Source of the DNA: Barnesiella propionica
GTDB lineage: Bacteria; Bacteroidota; Bacteroidia; Bacteroidales; Barnesiellaceae
Direction of reading: 5' to 3'
DNA: 64,000 bases
Assembly: GCF_025567045.1 (NCBI RefSeq)
Contig: NZ_JAOQJK010000002.1
Coordinates: 186,001-250,000 of the forward strand
Shown here: positions 26,506 to 33,227 of the stretch, piece after piece
Layout: each line of letters opens with the position of its first letter
Numbering within the stretch: the stretch's first letter is position 1
Notes under the pieces: model-generated
The model's input: only the letters and a program-made list of their open reading frames with translations
What the model was told of the DNA's origin: nothing
The model's database searches: none
Translations under genes and position numbers: made by a program

Positions 26506-27075
26506 TTATAATTCTTTGATAACTTTACAGGGATTCCCGACTGCAATACAATTTGCCGGAATCGACCGGGTAACGACACTGCCCGCACTTATGGTACTTC
26601 CGTCACCGATTATGACTCCGGGCAATATGATAGAGCCTCCTCCTATCCAGACATTTTTTCCAATAAGTACAGATGAACTTTGTGATTTCCAGAAAGTACT
26701 TTTTCCCGATAATCGTTCCGCTGGATTTATCGGATGAAAAACAGTATAAATATGTACACCGGGTCCGATACCCGAATAATCTCCGATCGTTATATTGTTG
26801 CAATCCAGAAATACACAATTCGTATTTATTTCTACATTATTTCCTATGTATATGTTTTCTCCGTAATCAACGAAAAATGGTGCGGATATCCATATATTTT
26901 CACCTTTAGAACCTAGTAATTCATCTAATAGGTTAGAGAGTGTTTTGGTATCTGTCGATAATGTATTGTTGTATTCTTTTTGTAATCGTTTTGCTTTATG
27001 CCATCTGTTTAGTAATTCTGTATCGCCACCATTATATACTTCTCCTGCCAGCATTTTTTCTTTTTCTGTTTTCAT
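26506..27075 (-). CDS. Sugar O-acetyltransferase (Maa/LacA family)
   Basis: The 189-residue protein has the MaaC N-terminal helical region (KEKMLAGEVYNGGDTELLNRWHKAKRLQKEYN) and a left-handed beta helix of hexapeptide repeats (IYIGNNVEINTNCVFLDCNNITIGDYSGIGPGVHIYT, then IGKNVWIGGGSIILPGVIIGDGSTISAGSVV). The catalytic His is probably in VFHPINP. These enzymes move an acetyl group from acetyl-CoA to maltose- or galactoside-like sugars. It stands alone; the region between its start and the sigma gene at 27299 shows no further gene. Confidence 0.9.
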   Translation of the reverse strand: MKTEKEKMLAGEVYNGGDTELLNRWHKAKRLQKEYNNTLSTDTKTLSNLLDELLGSKGENIWISAPFFVDYGENIYIGNNVEINTNCVFLDCNNITIGDYSGIGPGVHIYTVFHPINPAERLSGKSTFWKSQSSSVLIGKNVWIGGGSIILPGVIIGDGSTISAGSVVTRSIPANCIAVGNPCKVIKEL

Positions 27076-27298
27076 AATAAGTTTTTTTCAGTTTTCGGTG
27101 AATATCGTTTAATGGGCATTATAGGAAATATTCTGTGATACTTCAACACGATATTCCACGGATTTTAAATGATCTTGGAAAGTATATCTGAATCTACACA
27201 AAAATAAAAATATCCTTTAATTTCTAATCAGTATTTTCAGTAGATTATTTTTTATATTCATGTAATCATTTTGCTTTTTTTGCGACTAATATGGTAAA

Positions 27299-27805
27299 AT
27301 GAATCAGTTTATTATGAACACACAAGAATTGGAAATGCAGTTTGTTGCTTTCGTGACAGAATATAAGCATGTTATTTATAAGGTATGCTACATTTATGCT
27401 ACGGACAACGAAAACCTTAATGATCTTTATCAGGAGGTAGTGATAAATCTTTGGAAATCTTTTCTCCGTTTTCGGGGCGAGTGTAAATCTTCTACTTGGG
27501 TTTATCGCATTGCTTTGAATACCTGTGTCTCTTTTTTCAGAAAGTCTGCCTCAAGGCCTCCTATAGTTCCTATTTCGGTAAACCTGGAGGTTGCTGATGC
27601 AGATGAAGAGAATAAAACTTCTCTACTTCAGGAACTTTACCGGATGATCAACTGCCTGAGTACATTGGAACGTGCGTTGATTTTGCTTTGGCTGGAAGAA
27701 AAGAGCTATCAGGAAATTGCAGCGATATTGGGTATATCCAGAAATAATGTGGCTGTAAAACTCAACAGGATAAAAGAAAAATTGAAAAAAATGTCTAACG
27801 ATTAA
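27299..27805 (+). CDS. ECF-type RNA polymerase sigma factor
   Basis: The 168-residue sigma-70 family protein contains region 2 (LNDLYQEVVINLWKSFLRFRGECKSSTWVYRIALNTCVSFFRK) and region 4 with a helix-turn-helix (LSTLERALILLWLEEKSYQEIAAILGISRNNVAVKLNRIKEKLKK). An in-frame ATG five codons later (27314, MNTQELEMQ) is an equally good start. The following gene, 14 nt downstream, encodes a membrane protein that probably controls it. Target genes are unknown. Confidence 0.9.
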   Translation: MNQFIMNTQELEMQFVAFVTEYKHVIYKVCYIYATDNENLNDLYQEVVINLWKSFLRFRGECKSSTWVYRIALNTCVSFFRKSASRPPIVPISVNLEVADADEENKTSLLQELYRMINCLSTLERALILLWLEEKSYQEIAAILGISRNNVAVKLNRIKEKLKKMSND

Positions 27806-27819
27806 AAAACATTTGTCAT

Positions 27820-28413
27820 ATGGATTTGGAAGAAATGAAAACGGGATGGAACGTTTTAAATGAGCGTTTGATCCAAAATGAAATATTGAATCAGAAAATT
27901 ATAAAAAAAATGATTATGATGCGTACGCAATCGGCATACGAAAAAGTATATAATTCCGAATTACGGGGATTGTGCCTGGTGCTGGCTATCGGCATCGTTT
28001 TACTCCCACTCATCAAGTTTGTGGGAGATGTCCAGATGAAATGTATATCATTCATTTTGCTGGAAACGATTATGTGCTTTGCCGTCATTTATCAGGCTTT
28101 TATGGTTTATTATTTGTCCAGATTTAGTTTGGATACGCTCAAAATGCAAGACCTTGAACGTTTATTTTTAAAGTATAAGCGATGTTATTGGTATGGTAAA
28201 ATATATGGTCCTATTGTGAGTATTGGCGGCATTGCCGGATTCATGTTTCTGGAAAAAACGCAGGTGAATGTTTATTCGCTTATGATGATCGTATTTACGT
28301 TTATTTTGGGAGTGATATTTACTATTGTGCAAGAACGCAGACATAATCAAAATATGAAGTCTGTTGAATATGGATTAGAGGAACTTAGGGAGTTTGAAAA
28401 AGATGCAAGCTAA
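27820..28413 (+). CDS. Membrane protein paired with ECF sigma, candidate anti-sigma
   Basis: The 197-residue protein has a cytosolic N-terminal helix (about 1-50: LEEMKTGWNVLNERLIQNEI...), then four hydrophobic segments (GLCLVLAIGIVLLPLIKFVG, ISFILLETIMCFAVIYQAFM, GPIVSIGGIAGFMFLE, VYSLMMIVFTFILGVIFTIV) and a charged tail. No zinc-finger or other known anti-sigma domain is visible. Its position 14 nt after the sigma gene, and similar pairs seen in other Bacteroidales, suggest that the N-terminal helix binds the sigma factor. That role is inferred. Confidence 0.7.
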   Translation: MDLEEMKTGWNVLNERLIQNEILNQKIIKKMIMMRTQSAYEKVYNSELRGLCLVLAIGIVLLPLIKFVGDVQMKCISFILLETIMCFAVIYQAFMVYYLSRFSLDTLKMQDLERLFLKYKRCYWYGKIYGPIVSIGGIAGFMFLEKTQVNVYSLMMIVFTFILGVIFTIVQERRHNQNMKSVEYGLEELREFEKDAS

Positions 28414-28608
28414 ACAAAAGCTTAATGTTTTCAAGATGGATTTTTTTCTGTAAACGTAATATAAATGGTGAGATTGTAATTTTAACTATTTGATAATTAA
28501 TTTGTTCTGTTATTCAGGATGAAATCAGCCATGCGAAAATATTTTATTTCATGTTAGATAATGAATATAATCTTTCACTTTTGAACTTATTACTAAATAA
28601 ATGAAAGG

Positions 28609-28639
28609 AATTTACCCGGTAGGAAATACCGGGTAAATT
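28609..28639. terminator. Terminator between the sigma operon and the acyltransferase pair
   Basis: A perfect 13-bp stem (AATTTACCCGGTA 28609-28621 with TACCGGGTAAATT 28627-28639) and 5-nt loop lies between convergent genes. The 195 nt before it (28414-28608) hold no recognisable gene. Confidence 0.8.
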
Positions 28640-28641
28640 AG

Positions 28642-29772
28642 TTATTTTTCTGCATGTAAAAGATGTTTTGTTAAAAATTTGCGTACGGGTTCGTCATATA
28701 ACTTTAAACACAGGTAAGCCAATATTATACACCCGATAACAAGAGCTACAGCCCCCGGTAAGGATTGTACGAATGTGAGATTATCATTTTTTACCCAGGC
28801 ATAATATAAATATATAAAAGGATAGTGTACCATATACAGCGGGTAAGAAATATCTCCCAGGAATTTACATATTCGGGTGGTAGTTTTGTCTGTCGTTTTT
28901 CCAGATGCTCCGAGATAAACAAGTAAAGGAAAGGCTATCGCGAAGCATACCGTATCGTATAATCCATTCATCCAGAAATGTTCACTGCCGCCGATTCGGG
29001 GTACAGCCAATAAAATAACTACAGACAGACTACATATCCAAAAAGCCCCTTTTATTTTAATCGGTTTGAATATGCGGAATAGCAGTAATCCGGCTGAGAA
29101 TGAAAATAATAAGCGTAAAGATCCGCCGATTATATTCTCGCCTGTCAGTGAAAATCCTGCGCATATATCGCCGTACGGTCCCCATATAGCAAATACGGCT
29201 AAACCGCAACCGGCAAGTAAAACTAAAAGAGAGAGAGCTTTTGTCGGGAGTTTATGGATAAAGAATGCATATAAAATATTACCGATATATTCATAAAATA
29301 AAGACCAGCTCGGACCATTCAGAGGGAACATTTCCGTAACTCCCCGAATTTCGAAACCGGGGGTTGACGGGATGAGGAATGCATTCATTAGGGTAGCTAT
29401 AAGTAACATAGCTACAGATATTTTCGATACGTCCCAGACAGAACAGCCCTGAAAGTAAAACATAATAGCTCCGATAATGGCTCCCATTATTACCATGGGA
29501 TGTAAGCGGATGAATCTGCGCCTGATAAAGTTTTTTATTGTCATTGTTTTCCAGCGGTCGTCGTATGCATAGCCTATGACGAATCCCGACAAGATAAAGA
29601 AAAAATCTACAGCCAGATACCCGTGGTTGATATGCTGGTCTATATGACTGGTTGCATAGGCTTCAAATATATGAAAGAATACAACCATTAATGCCGCTAC
29701 TCCTCGTAATCCGTCAAGTATGTTGTAATGCGGTTTTGTGTCTGTAAATGCTGCTGCTGAAATTTTTGACAT
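28642..29772 (-). CDS. Membrane acyltransferase family protein (OatA/NodX type)
   Basis: The 376-residue protein is an acyltransferase-3 family member with about ten transmembrane segments. The N terminus has YNILDGLRGVAALMVVFFHIFEAY, including the Arg and His typical of the family active site, and DFFFILSGFVIGYAYDDRW follows. Such enzymes O-acetylate peptidoglycan, lipopolysaccharide or capsule sugars. It lies 4 nt after a second, divergent acyltransferase gene, so they form a pair. The acceptor is unknown. Confidence 0.88.
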   Translation of the reverse strand: MSKISAAAFTDTKPHYNILDGLRGVAALMVVFFHIFEAYATSHIDQHINHGYLAVDFFFILSGFVIGYAYDDRWKTMTIKNFIRRRFIRLHPMVIMGAIIGAIMFYFQGCSVWDVSKISVAMLLIATLMNAFLIPSTPGFEIRGVTEMFPLNGPSWSLFYEYIGNILYAFFIHKLPTKALSLLVLLAGCGLAVFAIWGPYGDICAGFSLTGENIIGGSLRLLFSFSAGLLLFRIFKPIKIKGAFWICSLSVVILLAVPRIGGSEHFWMNGLYDTVCFAIAFPLLVYLGASGKTTDKTTTRICKFLGDISYPLYMVHYPFIYLYYAWVKNDNLTFVQSLPGAVALVIGCIILAYLCLKLYDEPVRKFLTKHLLHAEK

Positions 29773-29776
29773 CTGT

Positions 29777-30940
29777 TTATTTGATAAATCGTTTTGTTAT
29801 TGTGAATGAATTCATAAATCGTACCACTATATAGCTTATCAGGAAAGATATACAAGCCATACCTATTATACGTATGATGACGGGAACTGTGGGAATATAT
29901 CCGAAAATGTCATAAGAAATTTGTACGAATATGAAGTGGCACAGATATATGCCGAAAGTCATGGAAGCCAGATTTGATAAATTTTGTGAAGAAGGTATGT
30001 TCAGTTTTTGTATAATAACGAAAACCGAGAATGTCATCATAAATACGTTGATACCGGCGAAATACCATACGATTTCCAGATTTGCGTAATTTCCCGGAAA
30101 ATATTCCTGGGTCAGAATATATCCGAGAGAAGTGATTAAATAACCCGTCAGGAACAAAGGTATGGTAATAGATAATGTTTTTTTCCAGTTCCAGTTTAAC
30201 GGATATTTTACCAGATAATAAGCCAACACCAGGTAACCGATGAATCCTGATACGTAATAGAACGTGCCGTAGTCATTCCAGTCGCATATACCGAATAATC
30301 CCATATTTCCGAAATTTCCGGTGTATCCTAATACCGGGGCTGCCATTTTTATATACGGAAGTATAAGGGAAATCCCCCATATGATAAGAAATAATTTTAT
30401 GTCCTGGCGCGGAGCTTGTTTAAGCCATGCACTCAGGATGGGCATAATGAGGTATAGCCCCACCAGCATATAAAGATACCACAAAGGGGTGGTGTCATAA
30501 TTGAAATTGAATATAAATGTGTATATTTTATTTAGAGTAGCTGGCAGGGTGAAGTTTTCCATTGAAATAGAAGGACTTTGCGTCGTGCCGATATAATTCA
30601 GGTAAATATAATACAGGACAGGTAAAGTTACCGACCAGAAAATAAGGGGAATAACTATACGTACAATACGTTTTTTGTAAAATGTTTTCATATCCGTAAG
30701 TACAGGCAATAATAATACTCCTGTCATCATGACGAATAAAGGAACGCAAGCCCTTACTAGACTTCCTGAAAATGTTCCGGTAAGAAATGAATTTCTGTCA
30801 TTATCGAATTGCGCTACAAAAGGGTCGCAACAGTGGGAAAAGACGACTAAAAAACAGGCAATAACGCGTAATAAGTCTATCCAGCCGATGTTTTCTCTTT
30901 TTAAAGAGCCAATAGCAATGTTGTGAGATGGTTGTGTCAT
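29777..30940 (-). CDS. Membrane acyltransferase family protein
   Basis: The 387-residue protein is another acyltransferase-3 member with about ten membrane segments. Its N terminus reads NIGWIDLLRVIACFLVVFSHCCDPFV, with the conserved Arg and His, and a VPLFVMMTGVLLLP motif. It differs from the neighbouring copy and resembles cell-wall or exopolysaccharide acetyl- or succinyltransferases. It is first in the two-gene minus-strand unit; a minus-strand TATATTTG box lies at 31025-31018, about 80 nt upstream. Confidence 0.86.
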   Translation of the reverse strand: MTQPSHNIAIGSLKRENIGWIDLLRVIACFLVVFSHCCDPFVAQFDNDRNSFLTGTFSGSLVRACVPLFVMMTGVLLLPVLTDMKTFYKKRIVRIVIPLIFWSVTLPVLYYIYLNYIGTTQSPSISMENFTLPATLNKIYTFIFNFNYDTTPLWYLYMLVGLYLIMPILSAWLKQAPRQDIKLFLIIWGISLILPYIKMAAPVLGYTGNFGNMGLFGICDWNDYGTFYYVSGFIGYLVLAYYLVKYPLNWNWKKTLSITIPLFLTGYLITSLGYILTQEYFPGNYANLEIVWYFAGINVFMMTFSVFVIIQKLNIPSSQNLSNLASMTFGIYLCHFIFVQISYDIFGYIPTVPVIIRIIGMACISFLISYIVVRFMNSFTITKRFIK

Positions 30941-31319
30941 GGTATTATAAAATAAGCATAGCTAAAAAAGATGGAAAAGTTCCTATCTAAATAATTTCAG
31001 TGAATGAATTAATTTCGCAAATATATAGGAAAAAATTAATAATTGGAGTAATCTCTTGATTTTAGAGAGAGTTTATGTTTTTTAATTCTAAATATATACC
31101 GGCTTTTAACATGAATCAAAATAATGATTACCTAAGTATTTCCAAAAAAGAATTTATGAATATATTAATATAAATATATTTGTTCCGAATCTGCTACGTC
31201 TGGTTAGGCTTTATTTCAATTCCTTTTTTGAGGTCGGCATAACTTATTATTTTTTGTTCCGGTTGTAAAGCGATGAAATTTGTTTATTGTTATCATCTGT
31301 TTTAACGACTGCATTTATT
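30941..31319. other. Intergenic region upstream of acyltransferases and the broken MFS gene
   Basis: This 379-nt AT-rich stretch contains a minus-strand TATATTTG box (31018-31025) for the acyltransferase pair and a plus-strand TTTA-N18-TATATTTG pair (31153-31182) facing the MFS remnant. No gene was recognised. Confidence 0.45.
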
Positions 31320-31727
31320 ATGAATGGCTGGAAAAAGAAACTTATTGTTATATGGACGGAAAAGCTGTTCTCTATATTGAGCAGTGCCGTTACGCAATTT
31401 GCTATCGTATTATGGATCAGTTTGAAAACAGGCTCGGCTGAAATTCTTTCTTTCGGCCGATAGCAACTTTATTGCCTCAAATATTATTAGGACCGTTTAC
31501 CGCTTTGCTCCAGACACAGGTAGAACCTTCTTTCCTGGGACGCGTATTTTCCTTATTCGGCAGCATAAGCCTTCTTTCCTTCGGTTATAGGTTTGTTTAT
31601 AATAGGAATTATTGGCGATTCGGTAGGAATTCCCGAGGTATTTATCGCATGTGGTTCGGCTATAGGGGTGATAGGAATATCGGCACTTTTCATACCTTCC
31701 GCCTGGAAACCGGAGAAAAAGAAATGA
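31320..31727 (+). pseudogene. Degraded MFS drug-efflux-type transporter
   Basis: The first frame reads MNGWKKKLIVIWTEKLFSIL then SSAVTQFAIVLWISLKTGSA, a typical MFS N terminus. A frameshift near 31452 moves to another frame (PIATLLPQILLGPFTALLQT), which runs directly into sequence typical of a late MFS segment (VEPSFLGRVFSLFGSISLL). A second shift near 31580 leads to GLFIIGIIGDSVGIPEVFIA and SALFIPSAWKPEKKK, a normal C terminus, ending TGA at 31725. Only about 135 of the usual 400 codons remain, so a large internal deletion plus two frameshifts have destroyed the gene. An upstream promoter-like pair persists. Confidence 0.85.
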
Positions 31728-31794
31728 TTGTGTATTATAAGTAGTGCCGGGTGTGATTCGAATTTGGCGGCATTCGTTCAGATGACGGAAGGAA

Positions 31795-31869
31795 GACCAC
31801 TGTACCTATCTAAAGCACTTCTTAAAGCAAAAATTGCTTCTAAGCATTCTTTGGAAAAATACAGTGGTC
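31795..31869. repeat. Long-range inverted repeat with nested hairpin after aaxB-like gene
   Basis: GACCACTGTA (31795-31804) and its exact complement TACAGTGGTC (31860-31869) flank 55 nt that contain a second hairpin, AAGCAA (31825-31830) with TTGCTT (31834-31839). The outer repeat lies 6 nt past the decarboxylase stop on the minus strand. It may act as a terminator or be a small structured element; no T-run directly follows. Confidence 0.6.
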
Positions 31870-31874
31870 GTTTG

Positions 31875-32522
31875 TCACATCTTTTCGGTCTGGCTTATGG
31901 GAGGCGCATATTTGAAATTCAGAAAACCTATACAAGTTAAGCAATACCCGAAAGGATTGTTTTCAGGAATATTCAGGAAATTATGGAACATATCCTTTTC
32001 TCCTTCCTGTTCCAGCCCTCTGATAGTAAGTTCGTGATCCAAGGACTTGTTCAGCCACATATGAGCTTCAGCCCGGGCTATATCGTCGTTGATAATAGAA
32101 TCGTATAACTGTACATATTCTGCTGCAAAGCCTCCGATGAATTTTCCTTTGTTTTTTGCCCATACTATGCCTATTCCGGTCGCAATCGCTTTATGTTCAG
32201 TATAGTTGGCCCCATGTCCGGCTATGATTGCCTCGAGGACTGCTCCGTGGTGGAATTGTTCGGTAAGTTCGGGATGGTAGGGTAAATAAGGAAATTTTCT
32301 GTTTACCGTGTCAGTTATGGTCACCAGGTTTCCCCGGAGTTCGGGAGGAAGAACAGAAGTATATGGAATTACGTTGAAGTTCTCAATGGAAGCTTCCAGT
32401 AAAGCCAGGTCATAAGCGAAAGTTTCGTACGGCTGAGGTGGTATACCATCGTTTAATACTCCTTTTCCCCCGGTAATAAATCCGAAAACAGGATAACGGG
32501 TTCCTCTGTATTCATTTGTCAT
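31875..32522 (-). CDS. Pyruvoyl-dependent arginine decarboxylase, chlamydial AaxB type
   Basis: The 215-residue protein closely resembles AaxB of Chlamydia: GTRYPVFGFITGG, GIPPQPYETFAYDLALLEASIENFN, VIPYTSVLPPEL, KAIATGIGIVWAK, FAAEYVQ, AHMWLNKSLDHELTIRGL and FGYCLTCIGFLNF. In AaxB a Thr-Ser bond is self-cleaved to give an N-terminal pyruvoyl group; here this would be Thr55-Ser56. The enzyme converts arginine to agmatine and CO2 and consumes protons. The porin and antiporter partners of the chlamydial aax operon are not adjacent. The gene appears intact and monocistronic, next to a broken MFS gene. The family call is strong; its physiological role here is inferred. Confidence 0.9.
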   Translation of the reverse strand: MTNEYRGTRYPVFGFITGGKGVLNDGIPPQPYETFAYDLALLEASIENFNVIPYTSVLPPELRGNLVTITDTVNRKFPYLPYHPELTEQFHHGAVLEAIIAGHGANYTEHKAIATGIGIVWAKNKGKFIGGFAAEYVQLYDSIINDDIARAEAHMWLNKSLDHELTIRGLEQEGEKDMFHNFLNIPENNPFGYCLTCIGFLNFKYAPPISQTEKM

Positions 32523-32668
32523 GATAATTTGTAATAAGTATCCTTTATAATATATCCCTGAACTATAATTTAAAAAAGAACAATATTATCCGGTATTTTG
32601 CTTATCGGTTAAACATAAAGAATGGTAAAGAATATAGAGAAGAATAAAGAATTTTCCTGTTTTATTGT

Positions 32669-32676
32669 TATATTTG
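32669..32676 (+). promoter_or_regulatory. -7 promoter box of the NlpC/P60 gene
   Basis: TATATTTG fits TAnnTTTG and would start the transcript near 32683, just before the ATGs at 32691 and 32703. This makes the earlier ATG at 32622 unlikely as the translation start. Confidence 0.5.
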
Positions 32677-32702
32677 GAACACAATCATCTATGCGTAAAA
32701 TT

Positions 32703-33227
32703 ATGAAGCGGTTTCGTAATGGAAATTTATATATTATTCTTTCGCTTTTAGTGCTCATTACGAGTAGTTGTTCTTCTTCCCGCCGTTTACAGAATAAAGA
32801 ATATGAAATTTTATCGCAGAAAATAGGAGTTCGTCTCGATGCACACGATGATATTCGTTTGTATCGCGAATGTGCCTCGTGGCTGGGCAGCCCTTATAAA
32901 TACGGAGGTAATACGCCTCGTGGAACAGATTGTTCGGGAATGGTCAGCCATATCTATAACAAGATATACAACATAAAATTACATCGTTCCTCCGAAGGAA
33001 TTATGAAAATGAATTGCCGTAAAATCTCCCGTTCCAGATTACGGGAAGGGGATCTCGTTTTTTTCAAAACAAAATCTAAAAATAATAAGATAAATCATGT
33101 AGGTATCTATTTGAAAGACGGATTTTTCATACATGCGTCTACTTCCAAAGGTGTGATAATAAGTAATCTGGATGATAATTATTATAGACGTACCTGGGTA
33201 TGTGGAGGAAAGGTAAAAGGAAGGTGA
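32703..33227 (+). CDS. NlpC/P60 family peptidoglycan endopeptidase, lipoprotein
   Basis: The 174-residue form starts with a lipoprotein-like signal (MKRFRNGNLYIILSLLVLIT then SSCSSS) and continues into an NlpC/P60 domain. Catalytic residues are visible: Cys77 in GTDCSGMVSHIY, His132 in NHVGIYLKDG and His144 in FFIHASTSKG. Such enzymes cut peptide bonds in peptidoglycan stems, usually between D-Glu and the diamino acid. In-frame ATGs at 32691 (MRKI added) and 32622 also exist; the shorter start gives the cleanest signal peptide and lies downstream of the -7 box. Its stop abuts the comEC stop with no gap. Confidence 0.88.
   Translation: MKRFRNGNLYIILSLLVLITSSCSSSRRLQNKEYEILSQKIGVRLDAHDDIRLYRECASWLGSPYKYGGNTPRGTDCSGMVSHIYNKIYNIKLHRSSEGIMKMNCRKISRSRLREGDLVFFKTKSKNNKINHVGIYLKDGFFIHASTSKGVIISNLDDNYYRRTWVCGGKVKGR

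Noticed and set aside
31741..31790. A tRNA-like GATTCGAAT segment
   Set aside because: No acceptor stem, anticodon arm or D arm can be folded around it.
31728..31940. A 70-codon open frame on the plus strand
   Set aside because: It crosses the inverted repeat and runs antisense into the conserved decarboxylase gene; no family resemblance.
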